A DNA stretch of 64,000 nucleotides from Thecamonas trahens ATCC 50062 (lineage: Eukaryota > Apusozoa > Apusomonadida > Apusomonadidae). The notes beneath the pieces are model-generated. The model did not search any database, was not told the DNA's origin, and worked only from the letters and a program-made list of their open reading frames with translations. Positions within the stretch are counted from its first letter, which is position 1, and every line of letters starts with the position of its first letter. Shown here in pieces: positions 36,801 to 47,957 of the stretch. The DNA is taken from assembly GCF_000142905.1 (NCBI RefSeq), contig NW_013657630.1:229876-293875 (forward strand). The letters are read 5' to 3'. The position numbers were made by a program, and so were the translations under genes.

Positions 36801-39800
36801 CGAAAGGAGCGCGCGGAGCTGAAGGAGCAGCGCAACGCGGCCCGGATGCAGCGCGATCGGGCCGAGTCTCGGCTGGCCAAGGCTGTGGCATCGAGCAAGC
36901 GCCTGGGCGAGTTTGAGGAGCGGCTGCGGGCGAGCCAGGCCCACGCCGCAGAGCTGCGGAGCATGGGCGCTGAAGTCGACGCCGGCGTTGCGGCGAGTGC
37001 AGGCACGATGCAGGCGCTGCACGAGCAGAACGCGGCGCTGGTTGGTCTTGTGGCCGATCTCCGCAACGATCTCGAGCACATGTCTGCCGACTTTGAACAG
37101 CGCGGTCGTGAGAATGCCCGGCTGGTCCAGTTGATGGTGAGTGTCGAACACGAGCGCGAGGATCTGCGGCGCGAGCTGGCCGGTGTCGAGCAGCGGTTGC
37201 GCGAAGTCGAGGACGCGCGCCGTGCCGAGCTCAGCTCGGACGTGGCTGCCGAGGCGGCAGATGCCGAGCGTGCGACAAGCATGCTCGAGCGGTTGGACCG
37301 TGCGCTTGTGGCGCCTGTGGCGGCTGAGACACTGCCTCGTGTGACGAGTGTCGACGAGGTCCGTGCCGGTATGTTGGAGTCCGAGATGGCCGCCGAGCGG
37401 CAGGCGCGGCAGCAGGCCGAGGCGGATGCACTGGCGGCGCGCGAGGAGACACAGAAGGTGACGCTGAGCGCGCTGGCGATGCGGCAAGAGCACCAGAGTC
37501 AGATGCAAGCAGAGCTCGAGCGGGCAGTGGCGCTCGAGGCCGCGCTGACGGCTGCGAAGGAGCGCGGGGGCGCGGCAGCGGCGGCAGCGGAGGCCGGTGC
37601 CGAGACTGTCAAGGTGCTCGAGGCCGAGCGGGCAACGGTCGAGGCCCGTCGGTCGGCTGCCGAGGCTGAGCGTGAGGCTGCCGTGGTCAAACAGGCTGAT
37701 GCAATGCAGTACCTGGTGCAGTTTGAAGAGCGGCTGCGGGCGAGCCAGGCCCACGCCGCAGAGCTGCGGAGCATGGGCGCTGAAGTCGACGCTGGTGTTG
37801 CGGCGAGTGCAGGTACGATGCGGGCGCTGCATGAGCAGAACGCGGCGCTGGTTGGACTTGTGGCCGATCTCCGCAGCGACCTCCAACGGATGTCTGCTGA
37901 CTCGGAGCAGCGTGCGCGGGAGAACTCGCGGCTGATGCGGATGATGCTGGAAATGGAGCACGAGCGTGACGACCTGCGTCGAGAGGCTGCGGCAATCGAG
38001 CGGCGCCTTGTTGCTGTCGAGGAGGCTCGCCGTGCCGAGCTCAGCTCGGACGTGGCTGCCGAAACGGAGGATGCGGCTCGAGCTGAAGGTGTGCTTGCTC
38101 GACTCGAGCGTGCGCTGTCGGCCTCGCCTGCTGTGCTGGAAGCGGCGAGCCCGCAGCCTGAGACGGCAGCACTGCCTGCGGCGACTGTGACACCGGCTCG
38201 TGTGGAAGAGCTGGAGGCAATGGCTGATGAGTCAGGGCGTCTGGAAGAGGAGCTGAAAGCTGCACAGAGTGAGGTGCAGCGGGTGACGCTGCGCGCGCTG
38301 GCGATGCGACAGGAGCACCAGGCGCAGATGCAGACCGAGCTGGAGCGGGCGGTGACACTCGAAGCCGAGCTGGCTACTGCCCTCGAGCGGGAGGCGGCAG
38401 CGGTAGCAGCGGCTGATGCCGGCGCCGAGGCGGTCAAGGCTATGGAGGCCGATCACGCGAATGTGCTATCGCAACTTCAGGTCTTTGACGAGCGCGTCCG
38501 TGCCAGCCAGGCGCATGCCGCGGAGCTGAAGGCCATGGGCGAAGAGGTCGATGCTCAGATTGTTGCTAGCGCCGGGACAATGCGGGCGCTCCATGAGCAG
38601 AACGCGGCGCTGGTGGCTCTAGTGGCTGACATGCGCAGCGGCATGCAAACGATTGCGGCCGATGCCGAGGAGAGTGCCCGTGAGCAGGCGCGCTTGGCAG
38701 CGAAGCTTGTTCGCACCGAGCATGAGCGCGAGGAGCTGCTGCGCGAGGCCGCGGTTACTGAGCAGCGGCTGCGGGAAGTCGAAAAGGTGCGACGGGCCGA
38801 GCTGAGCTCGGACGTCGCGGCCGAGACTGCCGATGCCGAACGAGCCGCAAGTCTGTTGGCGCAACTGGATCGTGCGGTGGCGACGCCCGCGGCGATCGAG
38901 ACTCTATCGCGAGCAACGAGTATTGGCGAGGTGCGTGCCGAAATGCTGCATCACGAAGTTGCTGCCGAGCGCGAGGCCCGAGTGCGGGCAGAGACCAACG
39001 TGGTGGCTGCGCGGGAGGAGACGCAGCGTGCGATGGTGAGTGCACTGGCGATGCGGCAGGAGCACCAAGCGCAGATGCAGGCTGAGTTGGAGCGGGCTGT
39101 GGCACTCGAGGCCGAGCTTGCGTCGGCACGCGAGCGTGAGGCCGCGTTGTTCGCGTCGAGCAGCCAGACTGTGGCAGCACTCGAGGCGCAGCGTGTGACT
39201 GCTGAAGCACAGCGGGCAACGTTTGAGGCCAAGCGGGATGCTGCTGAGCATGACCGCGCTAGCATGCTGCAGCACCTGGAGCAGTTTGAGGAGCGGCTGC
39301 GTGCGAGCCAGGCACATGCTAGTCTTCTCAAGGCGATGGGCGAAGAGGTCGATGCGCAGGTTATGGCGAGTGCGGGAACAATGCGGGTCCTGCACGAGCA
39401 GAACGATGCATTGGTCAAGCTGGTGACTGACCTACGAAGCGACATGCAAAAGATTGCTGCGGATGCCGAGCGCAGCAGCCGCGAGCAAAAACGCACGACG
39501 AAGGATTTGCTTATTGTCGAGCGTGAGCGCGAGGACCTGCGGCGCGAGCTGGCCGGTGTCGAGCAGCGGCTGCGCGAAGTCGAGGACGCGCGCCGTGCCG
39601 AGCTCAGCTCGGACGTGGCTGCCGAGGCGGCAGATGCCGAGCGTGCGACAAGCATGCTCGAGCGGCTGGACTGTGCGCTTGTGGCGCCTGTGGCGGCTGA
39701 GACACTGCCTCGTGTGACGAGTGTCGACGAGGTCCGTGCCGGTATGCTGGAGTCCGAGATGGCCGCCGAGCGGCAGGCGCGACAGCAGGCCGAGGCGGAT

Positions 39801-42800
39801 GCGCTGGCGGCGCGCGAGGAGACACAGAAGGTGACGCTGAGCGCGCTGGCGATGCGGCAAGAGCACCAGAGTCAGATGCAGGCAGAGCTCGAGCGGGCGG
39901 TGGCGCTCGAGTCGGAGCTGAGCAAGCGTGCGGTGGTGGCTGAGAGCAAGGAGGTGGAGACCGCGCGGCAGCTGCGACTGCTCGAAGAGCGGCTGCGAGC
40001 GAGCCAGGCGCATGCCGCCGAGCTCAAGGCGATGGGCGACGAGGTCGATGCACAGATTGTGGCGAGCGCTGGGACGATGCGGGCCCTGCACGCGCAGAAT
40101 GATGCGCTTGTGGGGCTTGTGGCCGATTTGCGTGAGCAGCTGAGGCGGGCGACGAGCGAGACGGAGCGCATCGGGCGCGAGTACGGTCGCGTGGCGGGCG
40201 TGATGGTGAGTGTCGAGCACGAGCGCGAGGATCTGCGGCGCGAGCTGGCCGGTGTCGAGCAGCGGCTGCGCGAAGTCGAGGACGCGCGCCGTGCCGAGCT
40301 CAGCTCGGACGTGGCTGCCGAGGCGGCAGATGCCGAGCGTGCGACAAGCATGCTCGAGCGGCTGGACCGTGCGCTTGTGGCGCCTGTCGCGGCTGAGACG
40401 CTGCCTCGTGTGACGAGTGTCGACGAGGTCCGTGCCGGTATGCTGGAGTCCGAGATGGCCGCCGAGCGGCAGGCGCGACAGCAGGCCGAGGCGGATGCGC
40501 TGGCGGCGCGCGAGGAGACACAGAAGGTGACGCTGAGCGCGCTGGCGATGCGGCAAGAGCACCAGAGTCAGATGCAAGCAGAGCTCGAGCGGGCAGTGGC
40601 GCTCGAGACCCGTGCAGGCTCAGCCGAGTCTCGGGCTGATGAAGCGAGTGGTCGGCTGCGGGAGGTGCAGCAGCGACTTGGTGCATCCAATGCGCAGGCA
40701 GCTGAGCTCAAGACCATGCATGCAGCGGTGAATGCTAAGGTGTCCGCCACCGCAGGCACGATGCGGGCCCTGCATGCGCAGAACGCCGCGCTTGTGACCC
40801 TTGTGGATGACTTGCGGGCAGAGCTCCACGATGCGGCTGAAGACAACGCCGAGGCTAGCCGGGCCAATGCGAGCCTTTTGCGTGACAAGATCCAGGTTGA
40901 GCACGAGCGCGAAGAGCTGGGCCGGGTTGTGGCGGCGATTGACCAGCGGCTGGGTGAAGTCTATGGCGTCGACAGTGGTGAGGCGACAGACATTGTGACT
41001 CGACTTGATTGTGCTCTTGCTAAGCCCGTGTCGGCCGAGATGCTGCCGCGTGTGACATCCGTCGACGAGGTCCGTGCCAACATGATGGAGCGCGACATGG
41101 CCGATGAGCGGCAGGCACGGCAGCAGGCCGAGGCGGCCGCTGCGGCCGCGCGTGAGGAGGCGCAGGCGGTGACGCTGAGTGCGCTGGCCATGCGGCAGGA
41201 GCATCAGACGCAAATGCAAGACGAGCTGGAGCGGGCTGTGGCGCTGGAAGAAGAACTGGCGCGGCGGGTTTCCGCGGCGGAGGCACAGGCGCGTCGTGAA
41301 GCCACAGCCCAGCTTGTGAAGTTTGAGGAGCGGCTGCGGGCGAGCCAGGCACATGCAGCCGAGCTCACTGCCATGGGCGAAGAGGTGGACGCGAGTGTGG
41401 TGGCTACGGCGGGCACGTTGGAGGCGCTGCACAACCAGAACGCCGCCCTCAACCAGCTTGTGGGTGAGCTTCAGGCTCAGCTCTCGGTTCTGACGGCAAG
41501 CAACCGACGAGCGCAGACGGATGCACTTGACGCGCAGCGGGCACGGATCACGGTGGAGCACGAGCGTGACGCGCTGCGGCAGTCTGTGACAGAGGTGTTG
41601 GCAGCGTGGCGGGCGGAGCTTGCCAGCGACGTCGAGGTTGAGACTGCCGAGGCCAAGCGAGTGGAGAGTGTACAGGCTGCGCTCGACCGCGCCATGGATG
41701 TCTCGCGCGATCCCGGGCCGGAGCAGACGCAGCTCGCCAAGGAGCTTGAGGCAACTCAAGCGCAGCTCCGCGAGGTGACATTGACGGCGATGGCCATGCG
41801 GCAGGAGCACCAGTCGCAGATGCAGGCCGAGATGGAGCGAGCTGTGAGCCTGCAGGCTCAGGTGGAGACGAGCTTGCGCGCAAGCGTGACGACCGACATC
41901 ACCACCCTCGAGTCTGCACTGGCGCGGCTGGATGCGATTCAGGCTCGTTATGAGGCCGCCAAGGTGCGGCTGCTGGCGCTGCAGGAGCACAACGTTTTCC
42001 TTCTTCGCGAGCTGGACGCGTCGCGGAAGCATGCGGCAGCGTTTGATGAGTTGAGCGCGGCGCATGAGGCACTCGCCAACAAGCACGCCGGCGTGGAGCA
42101 GGCGGTGGTGACGCTTGTGGCTCAGCGTGAGGCGCTCGAGCAAAAGGCGTTTGCCTACGATGCGCTGTCGATGGCGCACAACCGCGTCGTGGCGGAGCTT
42201 GAGACGATCAAGGAGAGCAGCACCCGCAGATGGAAGTTGTCATGGCGAGCGAGTCAGGCGAGCTTGCCCTGCCACCTTTGTCGCTGGTCAAGAAGCGCGA
42301 GCCGATGACACCGAGGACGTCCGAGACGATGGCAAAGCTTGCAGCGCAAGTTGCACATCTGTCTGCACTCTCGACCGAGTACGCGGAGCAGGTGACCTCG
42401 CTCCGCCAAGAGCTTGCGCACAGTGGGGGTGTTCTCGTCCGTGTCCGCGACGAGGTGCAGCGTGAGAAGCTCGAGCGGGCGCGTGAGGCGAGCGCTGGCC
42501 GGGCGCGCGAGGCGGAGCTGGCTGCAGAGCGTGACGCAGAGCGGCTTCGTAAGGAGGCCGCACTGGCGCAGCTTGCCGAGCGCGAGCGCGAGGTGGCGTC
42601 GATGCTGACGGTGAATCGGACAACGAGCGTGACCGAAGAGGTGCGCGTGCTGAGAACCGAGCATGCCCAGCTGCGGGCGGATGTTGCCAACGAGCGTGCC
42701 GAGCACCTTGACGCCGCGGTTGCGCACCAGCAAGAGCTCAGCGGAATGTTTGCGCGCGTGCAAGAGGCTAGTGCGCGCGCTGATGACGCGGAAAAGCGGC

Positions 42801-45800
42801 TCGCCGTCAGCCTCGACGAGCAGCGGCGGCTTGAGGCTGCGCAGGATGCGCACGACATGCGGTTGGCTGAAGTTGAGGCCGAGTTTGCGGCTTTGAGCGC
42901 TAAGAGTGGCGATGGCAGACAGTTGGGTGCCGAACAGGAGACAGCATCTGCTGAGGCAGCGAAGCTGGTGCAGCGCATTGCTGTGCTACAGACACAGCTG
43001 GTAGCGACCGAGGCGCAGCTGGAAGCGTCGCAGGCAGCGCTGGCTGCTAGCAGTGGCAAGGCTGGCGGTTCCGGAGGCAAGACCAGCTTGGAGGCGCAAC
43101 TTGCGACAGTGCAGGCGAAGCTGGCGGTGTCCGAAGAGGCGCGCGTTGCTGCCGAGGCGCGGGCCAAGGCCGAGGCGCGGGCTGCTCAGACTGCAACCGA
43201 AGTTGCAGTTCGGGAGGCCAGCTCGCGGGCGCCGGTGGGCGAGGCCGCTGCTGCTGCCGAGCTTGTTTCGCTGCGGCTGGAGCTGGACGCAGCACAGAGC
43301 GCGCTTGCCGAAGAGCGGGCGGAGCACGCCAAGGCCAAGGCAGCAGTTGCGACCGAACGCGAGGGTCGGCGGGCCGATTTGGAGCGGTCAATCCAACTGC
43401 AGCAGGCGCTTGTGGAGGCGACGGCCGAGGCGGCGAGCGTCGACGCAGGAGCCAGCTCGATCGAGCTCCAGCGGCGTGATGCGCTGCTTGCCGACATGTC
43501 GCGGCTGTGTGACGAAACCAGCGCGAGCTGGACCTCAAGACGCTGCAGCTGGAGCGGGCTGTGCTTCAGGTCGAACGTGCTGAGGCAGCACGGAACACAG
43601 AGGCGCATGCTGCGGTCGAAGCCCAGACCAAGGCGCAGTCGAACGCGGCGCAGTGTGTCGAACTCCGGGCCGAGGTGGAGCGGCTGCATGCTGAGCTCGG
43701 TTCTGCGCTTCAAAAGGTGAATCGCTGGAGAATGCGCGCGGCATGAGCGCAGGTGAGAAGCGTGTTGCTCAGCTGGAGGCTCAGCTCGAGAACGCGCACG
43801 CGGCGGCTGTGGCGGCTCAGCGGAGCGATGACGCCGAAGTGACACGGCTGCAGGCTGAGGTGGCACGGCTGCAGGCGTCGGTAGCGGCGAACCAGCAGGG
43901 CTCGGCCACTGATGCTGATGAGCTCTCCCGGCTCCGGGCTGAGGTGGCTAGGCTTTGTGCGGCTGGCGGCGGGAGCGGAGGCGAGCGCGTGGCGGCCGAG
44001 GAAGACGCTGAGCTCGTGCGATTGCGTGCTGAGGCTGCGCGCGAGAAGAAGGAGGCTGCTGCGGCCAAGGCGCGGGCCAGGAGCATGCTTGCCACCATTG
44101 AGACGCGTGCGGCGCGGCTCGAGGCGCAGGCCCGCGAGTTCAGTGAGAGCCAGCCGGCAGCGGAGGCGGGCGAGATGAAGGCGCGCGCGCTGGCAAGCTC
44201 TCTGGAAGAGACCGCTGGTCAGCTGGAGGCAGTGCAGGCGCGCGCAGAGGCTGCGGTGTATCGGGCCGAGGCGGCCGAGGCTCGGGCTGCAGCGTCCGAG
44301 GCGGCGCGGGCGGAGGCGGCGCGGGCTGCTGATGCTGCCGAGGCCAAGGCGGCGCGTGTCGAGGCACGGCTGGCATCGTCGCAGGAGATGGTGGCGTCGC
44401 TGAAGGCGTGGAATGCCGACGTTGAGGCGTCGCTGGTGACGACCCAGGCTGCGCTACAGAAACAGCTTGTCCGGGCGCGCGAGCAGGAGACGGCGCTGCG
44501 GACAGCCGGAGCTGGCGAGAGCAAGGCGGCCGCAAGCTCGCTGAAGCGAGGCAGCCCAGACCATGTTCACTTTGACGAGGAGGCATGGGCGCGCAAGGTG
44601 CAGCGGCTGGAGCACAAGGTGGCCGAGCTTGAGCATGCAGTGCGCGAGGCCGAGCTTGATGCTGACGATGCGCGCGCCGAGGCGGACAAGGCGCGTGCGG
44701 CTGTGAAGGCGGCGGAGAAGCAGCTGCGGCTGGAGGTTGCATCGCATGCTGTGGCGCTGGAGGACGCGTACTCTGCTGGGCAGGAGGCGGCCGAGGCGGC
44801 GTCTGCGGCGGCGGTGGCTCGGGCGGAGGAGCGTGCTGAGGCTGCGGTACGGACGCGGGAGCTGACGCGTCGGTCGATGGTGTTGTCGGACGCATCGGAT
44901 AACCGGTCCGAGGGCTCGGAGGAGTCTGGCTCTGAGGACGGTGATGCGGAGACAAGCCTGGCGCACCAGGTCTCGATCGAGCGCGAACTGCTGCAGGTGT
45001 CGCGGCTGCGTGCCGAGGCGCACGAGCGGTACCGGCGGCAGAGCGCGGAGCTCGAGGCATCGCAGCAGCATGATGCTTTGGAGGCGCTGGTTAGGGAGCG
45101 GGATGCGGAGATGATGGTGTTCCGCGAGCTGGAGCTGCGTTTCCTGGAGCTGAAGGCGACGATGGCGTCGCGGGCTGACGTGGAGAAGCACGACGCCGAG
45201 GCCAACGCCGAGGACGCGGCGAGGTGGCGTGCAGTGGTTCCGGTTCTCACGCAGCTGCGTGAGCCGCTGGCGTTTGATGAGAGCGGGCGGCCTGTTGTCC
45301 GACACATGGAGCTGGGTCATCTGGCGACGCTTCTGGACGACGGGAGTGGCGACGGGCTGAGCTTTGATCTGCCAGGCACGCTGGATGACGCGCTTGGGCT
45401 TGTGCGTGCGCAGGAGCGGGTCATGCGCGATCTGCTCGAGCATCTGTGGTGGCTCAACGCTGTGGTCGACTTTTGGGAGCTTCGCTCGCAGTCGACGACC
45501 AAGACGACAACGACAACGAGATCGTCGAGCCGGATGGCTGCCAGCTCGGCGAGAGATATGCGGTGGCGGGGTACATCCCGTGGTGTGCAGCCAGTTGTGC
45601 AACCGGTGGCGCCCAGCGGGGGCAGCTGGCAGTCGTTCAGCTACCTGCCGAGCGGGTACACGACGACGATGTCGTGGGTCCGACCGGCTGCTGCGCACGC
45701 CGCGACAGTCGGTCCAATGGCGCCTGTGGTGCCGGTTCGGATGCAGACCCAGAGGCGCACAGTCCAGTCGCCAATGAGAGTGGAGCGCGTGGTCATGTCG

Positions 45801-46075
45801 CCGATGCGAACGCTCAGCGTGGAGCAGCAGCAGAGGGTGGCGAGTGCGGGGTCGCCGGTCCGGCGGCTGGCGTCGGTCTCGCCAGTGCGCAGCAGCGTGC
45901 CAACGAGTCTGAATGTGTCGACGATCAGTAGCGCAGTCGAGTACGGCTCGTTTACGACGTATGTGAGCCGCGAGGAGCTGGGCGATGACGTGGTTTGCCG
46001 GCCAACGCGGCGGAGATGCGGTCTGTGCGGCTGGTGTCGGAGCACTTGGATCTCGACCCGCTGTTTGAGGTGTAG
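27888..46075 (+). CDS. Giant coiled-coil protein (about 6,060 residues) with an ENTH-like N-terminal region
   Basis: From ATG 27888 (MSRGMAAG) one frame stays open to about 42223. Four one-base breaks follow: CCC 42223-42225, AAA 43515-43517, AAAA 43712-43715 and TTT 45994-45996. Adding one base at each restores a single protein that ends LDLDPLFEV at TAG 46075. Residues about 1-200 are helical. Residues about 206-330 look like an ENTH/ANTH/VHS-type membrane-adaptor fold: WKFVYTYVQLLDYTVAH (Trp 266) resembles the family WRHVYKALTLLDYLIK block. The rest is a nearly continuous Glu/Ala/Arg/Leu coiled coil with three basic His/Arg patches, a 52-residue near-identical repeat in four copies, and seven long imperfect repeats. 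The C-terminal 180 residues are non-coiled, with four S-P-M/V-R motifs. I do not recognise an orthologue. A golgin-like, centrosomal or cytoskeletal tether is a reasonable guess only. The 3' end lies 79 bp from the convergent FAH stop. Confidence 0.8.
35532..36129 (+). repeat. Tandem 156-bp coding repeat, four copies
   Basis: Copies start near 35532, 35688, 35844 and 36000, exactly 156 bp (52 codons) apart. Each begins with the peptide GPDR(T/A)TLLEHNKIL and ends at DALESKDVPEVGE; the last copy is truncated at DALEQ. Copies differ by only a few bases (for example DEN to GEN in copies 3 and 4), which points to very recent duplication. Confidence 0.95.
36909..41350 (+). repeat. Seven long imperfect coding repeats with near-identical cores
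   Basis: Units start near 36909, 37720, 38480, 39285, 39980, 40650 and 41320. Each opens with a variant of EERLRASQAHAAELxxMG and carries RRAELSSDVAAE and ALAMRQEHQxQMQxELERAV downstream. Unit length varies from about 220 to 270 residues. Blocks of about 370 bp (around 37155-37530, 39525-39890 and 40215-40595) are almost identical in DNA while the sequence between them is diverged. Confidence 0.9.
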
Positions 46076-46154
46076 CTCACGACAGAATGAAGCAGAGAAC
46101 AGAGTGGGGGCGAAGTGGTGCGGTGTGTTACGGTTGAGGGAGAGCAGAGATCGG

Positions 46155-47701
46155 CTACTCCTCAATGCCCCAGAAGCTGGGCGGGAGGGCAGCCTCGACA
46201 ACGTCGCGGGTCTCGCCAAAGCCGATCTGGTAGCCGTCGCCGCGGGCGACGCCACGCATGACGACGACGTCGCCATCGGCAATGTACTTGCGCTCCTCGC
46301 CGGTGGGGAGGACGAGCGGGTCCTTGCCGAGCTTGGAGATCTCAAGCATGCAGCCGTTCTGCTCGCGGTTGGGGCCGGAGATGGTGCCGGTGGCCAGGAG
46401 GGTGCCCGGGAGGATGGGGGCGCCGGTGGAGGCGAGGTTGGTCAGCTGCTGGGCGTGAGTCCAAGTGAGGTAGGTAAGGTTGGAGCGCGTGATGGGCAGT
46501 TCCTCGCCGTTGGAGCCCGGGGTGATGATGTCGACGGAGAGGTCGACGTTGTACACGATGTGGTTGTCGTCGCGGAGGTGCGGGGCGAGCGGCTTGTCAA
46601 GAACCTCTGCAGCGACGGCAAACGGCTCGAGGGCGGCAAAGGGGACGATCCAGGGCGAGATGGTGGAGATGAACGACTTGCCGATGATGGACGGGCCGAG
46701 CGGGACGTACGAGGCCTTCTGGCCAGCGCGGGCGGACCAGTCGTTGAAGAGGCAGAGGCCAAAGAGGCGCTCGTGGGCCTCGTTGATGCGGAGCGGGACG
46801 CCCTGCGCGTTGGCCGGGCCACCGACAAACGCGCCCATCTCGAGCTCAAAGTCGAGTGCGGGCTCGGGCTTGAACGAGAACGCGGTCGGGTCGGTCGGCG
46901 AGGTGGTCTGGACCCACGGGCGGACAATCTTGGCCGGCGAGACGGTCAGCGAAGTCGACGCCACGTGGTACCCGATGGGCATGGCGGTCCAGTTGGGCTG
47001 GAGCGCGTTCTCAGCGCCGCGAATGAGCTACAGGGCGAGAATGAGCAAGGTGAGTTGGACATCGGAGAGGGGAAAGAAGGGAGGAGGGGCGGGGGAGGAG
47101 GGGCGATACGTACGGTGCCGACGTTGGTAGCGTGAGTCCGCGACGAGTAAAAGTCGATGTACTCGGGGACGTTGACCGGCATGTGCGAGGTGATGTCGGC
47201 CATGTCGACGAGGACCTCTGCCTGGGTAGCCTCATCGAGGGCACCGGCTCCAGCAGTAAGAAGCTCGGTGATGCGAGCGCGGGCCTCGGCCCAGACCTCG
47301 GGCTTGGTGGCCATGAAGGCATTGAGCGAGGGCTGAATTATTGGGATGGGGGGTGGGGGGTGAGTAAAACAATTAGTTGGTGGTAGCGGTGGTGGGTGGG
47401 GGGTGGGGGTAGGGGACGGGAGAGAGCTGGGAAAAGGGGGAGAGGGGGGGGGGGGGAGGAGGGGAGAGAGAAGAAGGAATCATACCTGGTTGAAGAGGTC
47501 GGTGGCGCAGTCGGCAAGAAGTGGCCCGTTGAAGAGGCCCTTTGCGGCGAGGGCAGCCAGGTCAAGGACCTTGTCACCAATGGCGACACCGACACGAGGG
47601 CTCGTCGCCGAAGCGGTGGAGAAGACACCATAAGGAAGGTTCTGGATGGGGAACTCGCAGGTCGCCGGCTCGTATGCCACAATGCAGTCGTGAGATGCCA
47701 T
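46155..47701 (-). CDS. FAH: Fumarylacetoacetase, last enzyme of tyrosine catabolism
   Basis: FAH hydrolyses 4-fumarylacetoacetate to fumarate and acetoacetate in the cytosol. Three exons on the minus strand: 47701-47486, 47332-47114 and 47027-46155, all phase 0. Introns are 153 bp (GTATGA...TTCAG) and 86 bp (GTACGT...TGTAG). Length is 435 residues (human 419). Exon 2 begins PSLNAFM and exon 3 begins [13 protein letters not shown], both standard family positions. Metal and catalytic residues are present: Asp132, Tyr134 and His139 in [13 protein letters not shown]; Glu206 and Glu208 in [12 protein letters not shown]; Asp241 in FNDWSAR; Lys262 in GPSIIGKSF, followed by ISPWIVPF. No other tyrosine-pathway gene is nearby. 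The start ATG at 47701 opens the conserved N-terminal domain, so it is secure. Confidence 0.97.
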
Positions 47702-47909
47702 GGTGGTTGGTGAAGGGGGAGAGAGGGGTGGTGCTGGTGCCGGTGCCGGTCTTGGCCGTCGCCGTGCCAGTGGTGACGGTGGTGCGACGTGGTCGGCTTT
47801 GCGTTTCGGGGAGGGGTTGGCAGCGCATGGCTTGCCGCCCTGCCATGATCAGGTGCGGCAGTGGACTCGATGAGCGGAAGGGCTCAGCAATGTGCGTGGT
47901 GTGTGCGTT

Positions 47910-47945
47910 GTGCGCGATGCGCGCGATGTGCGCGATGTGCGTGAT
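47910..47945. repeat. 9-bp tandem repeat between FAH and MUTYH
   Basis: Four units of the type GTGCGCGAT, immediately downstream of the MUTYH stop codon and upstream of FAH (both genes run on the minus strand). Confidence 0.85.
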
Positions 47946-47957
47946 GAACGTGGCGGA

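Noticed and set aside
28443-45698. Numerous long antisense frames across the giant coiled-coil gene
   Set aside because: They are expected shadows of GC-rich biased codons; they are Ser-, Arg- or Leu-biased with no recognisable domain.
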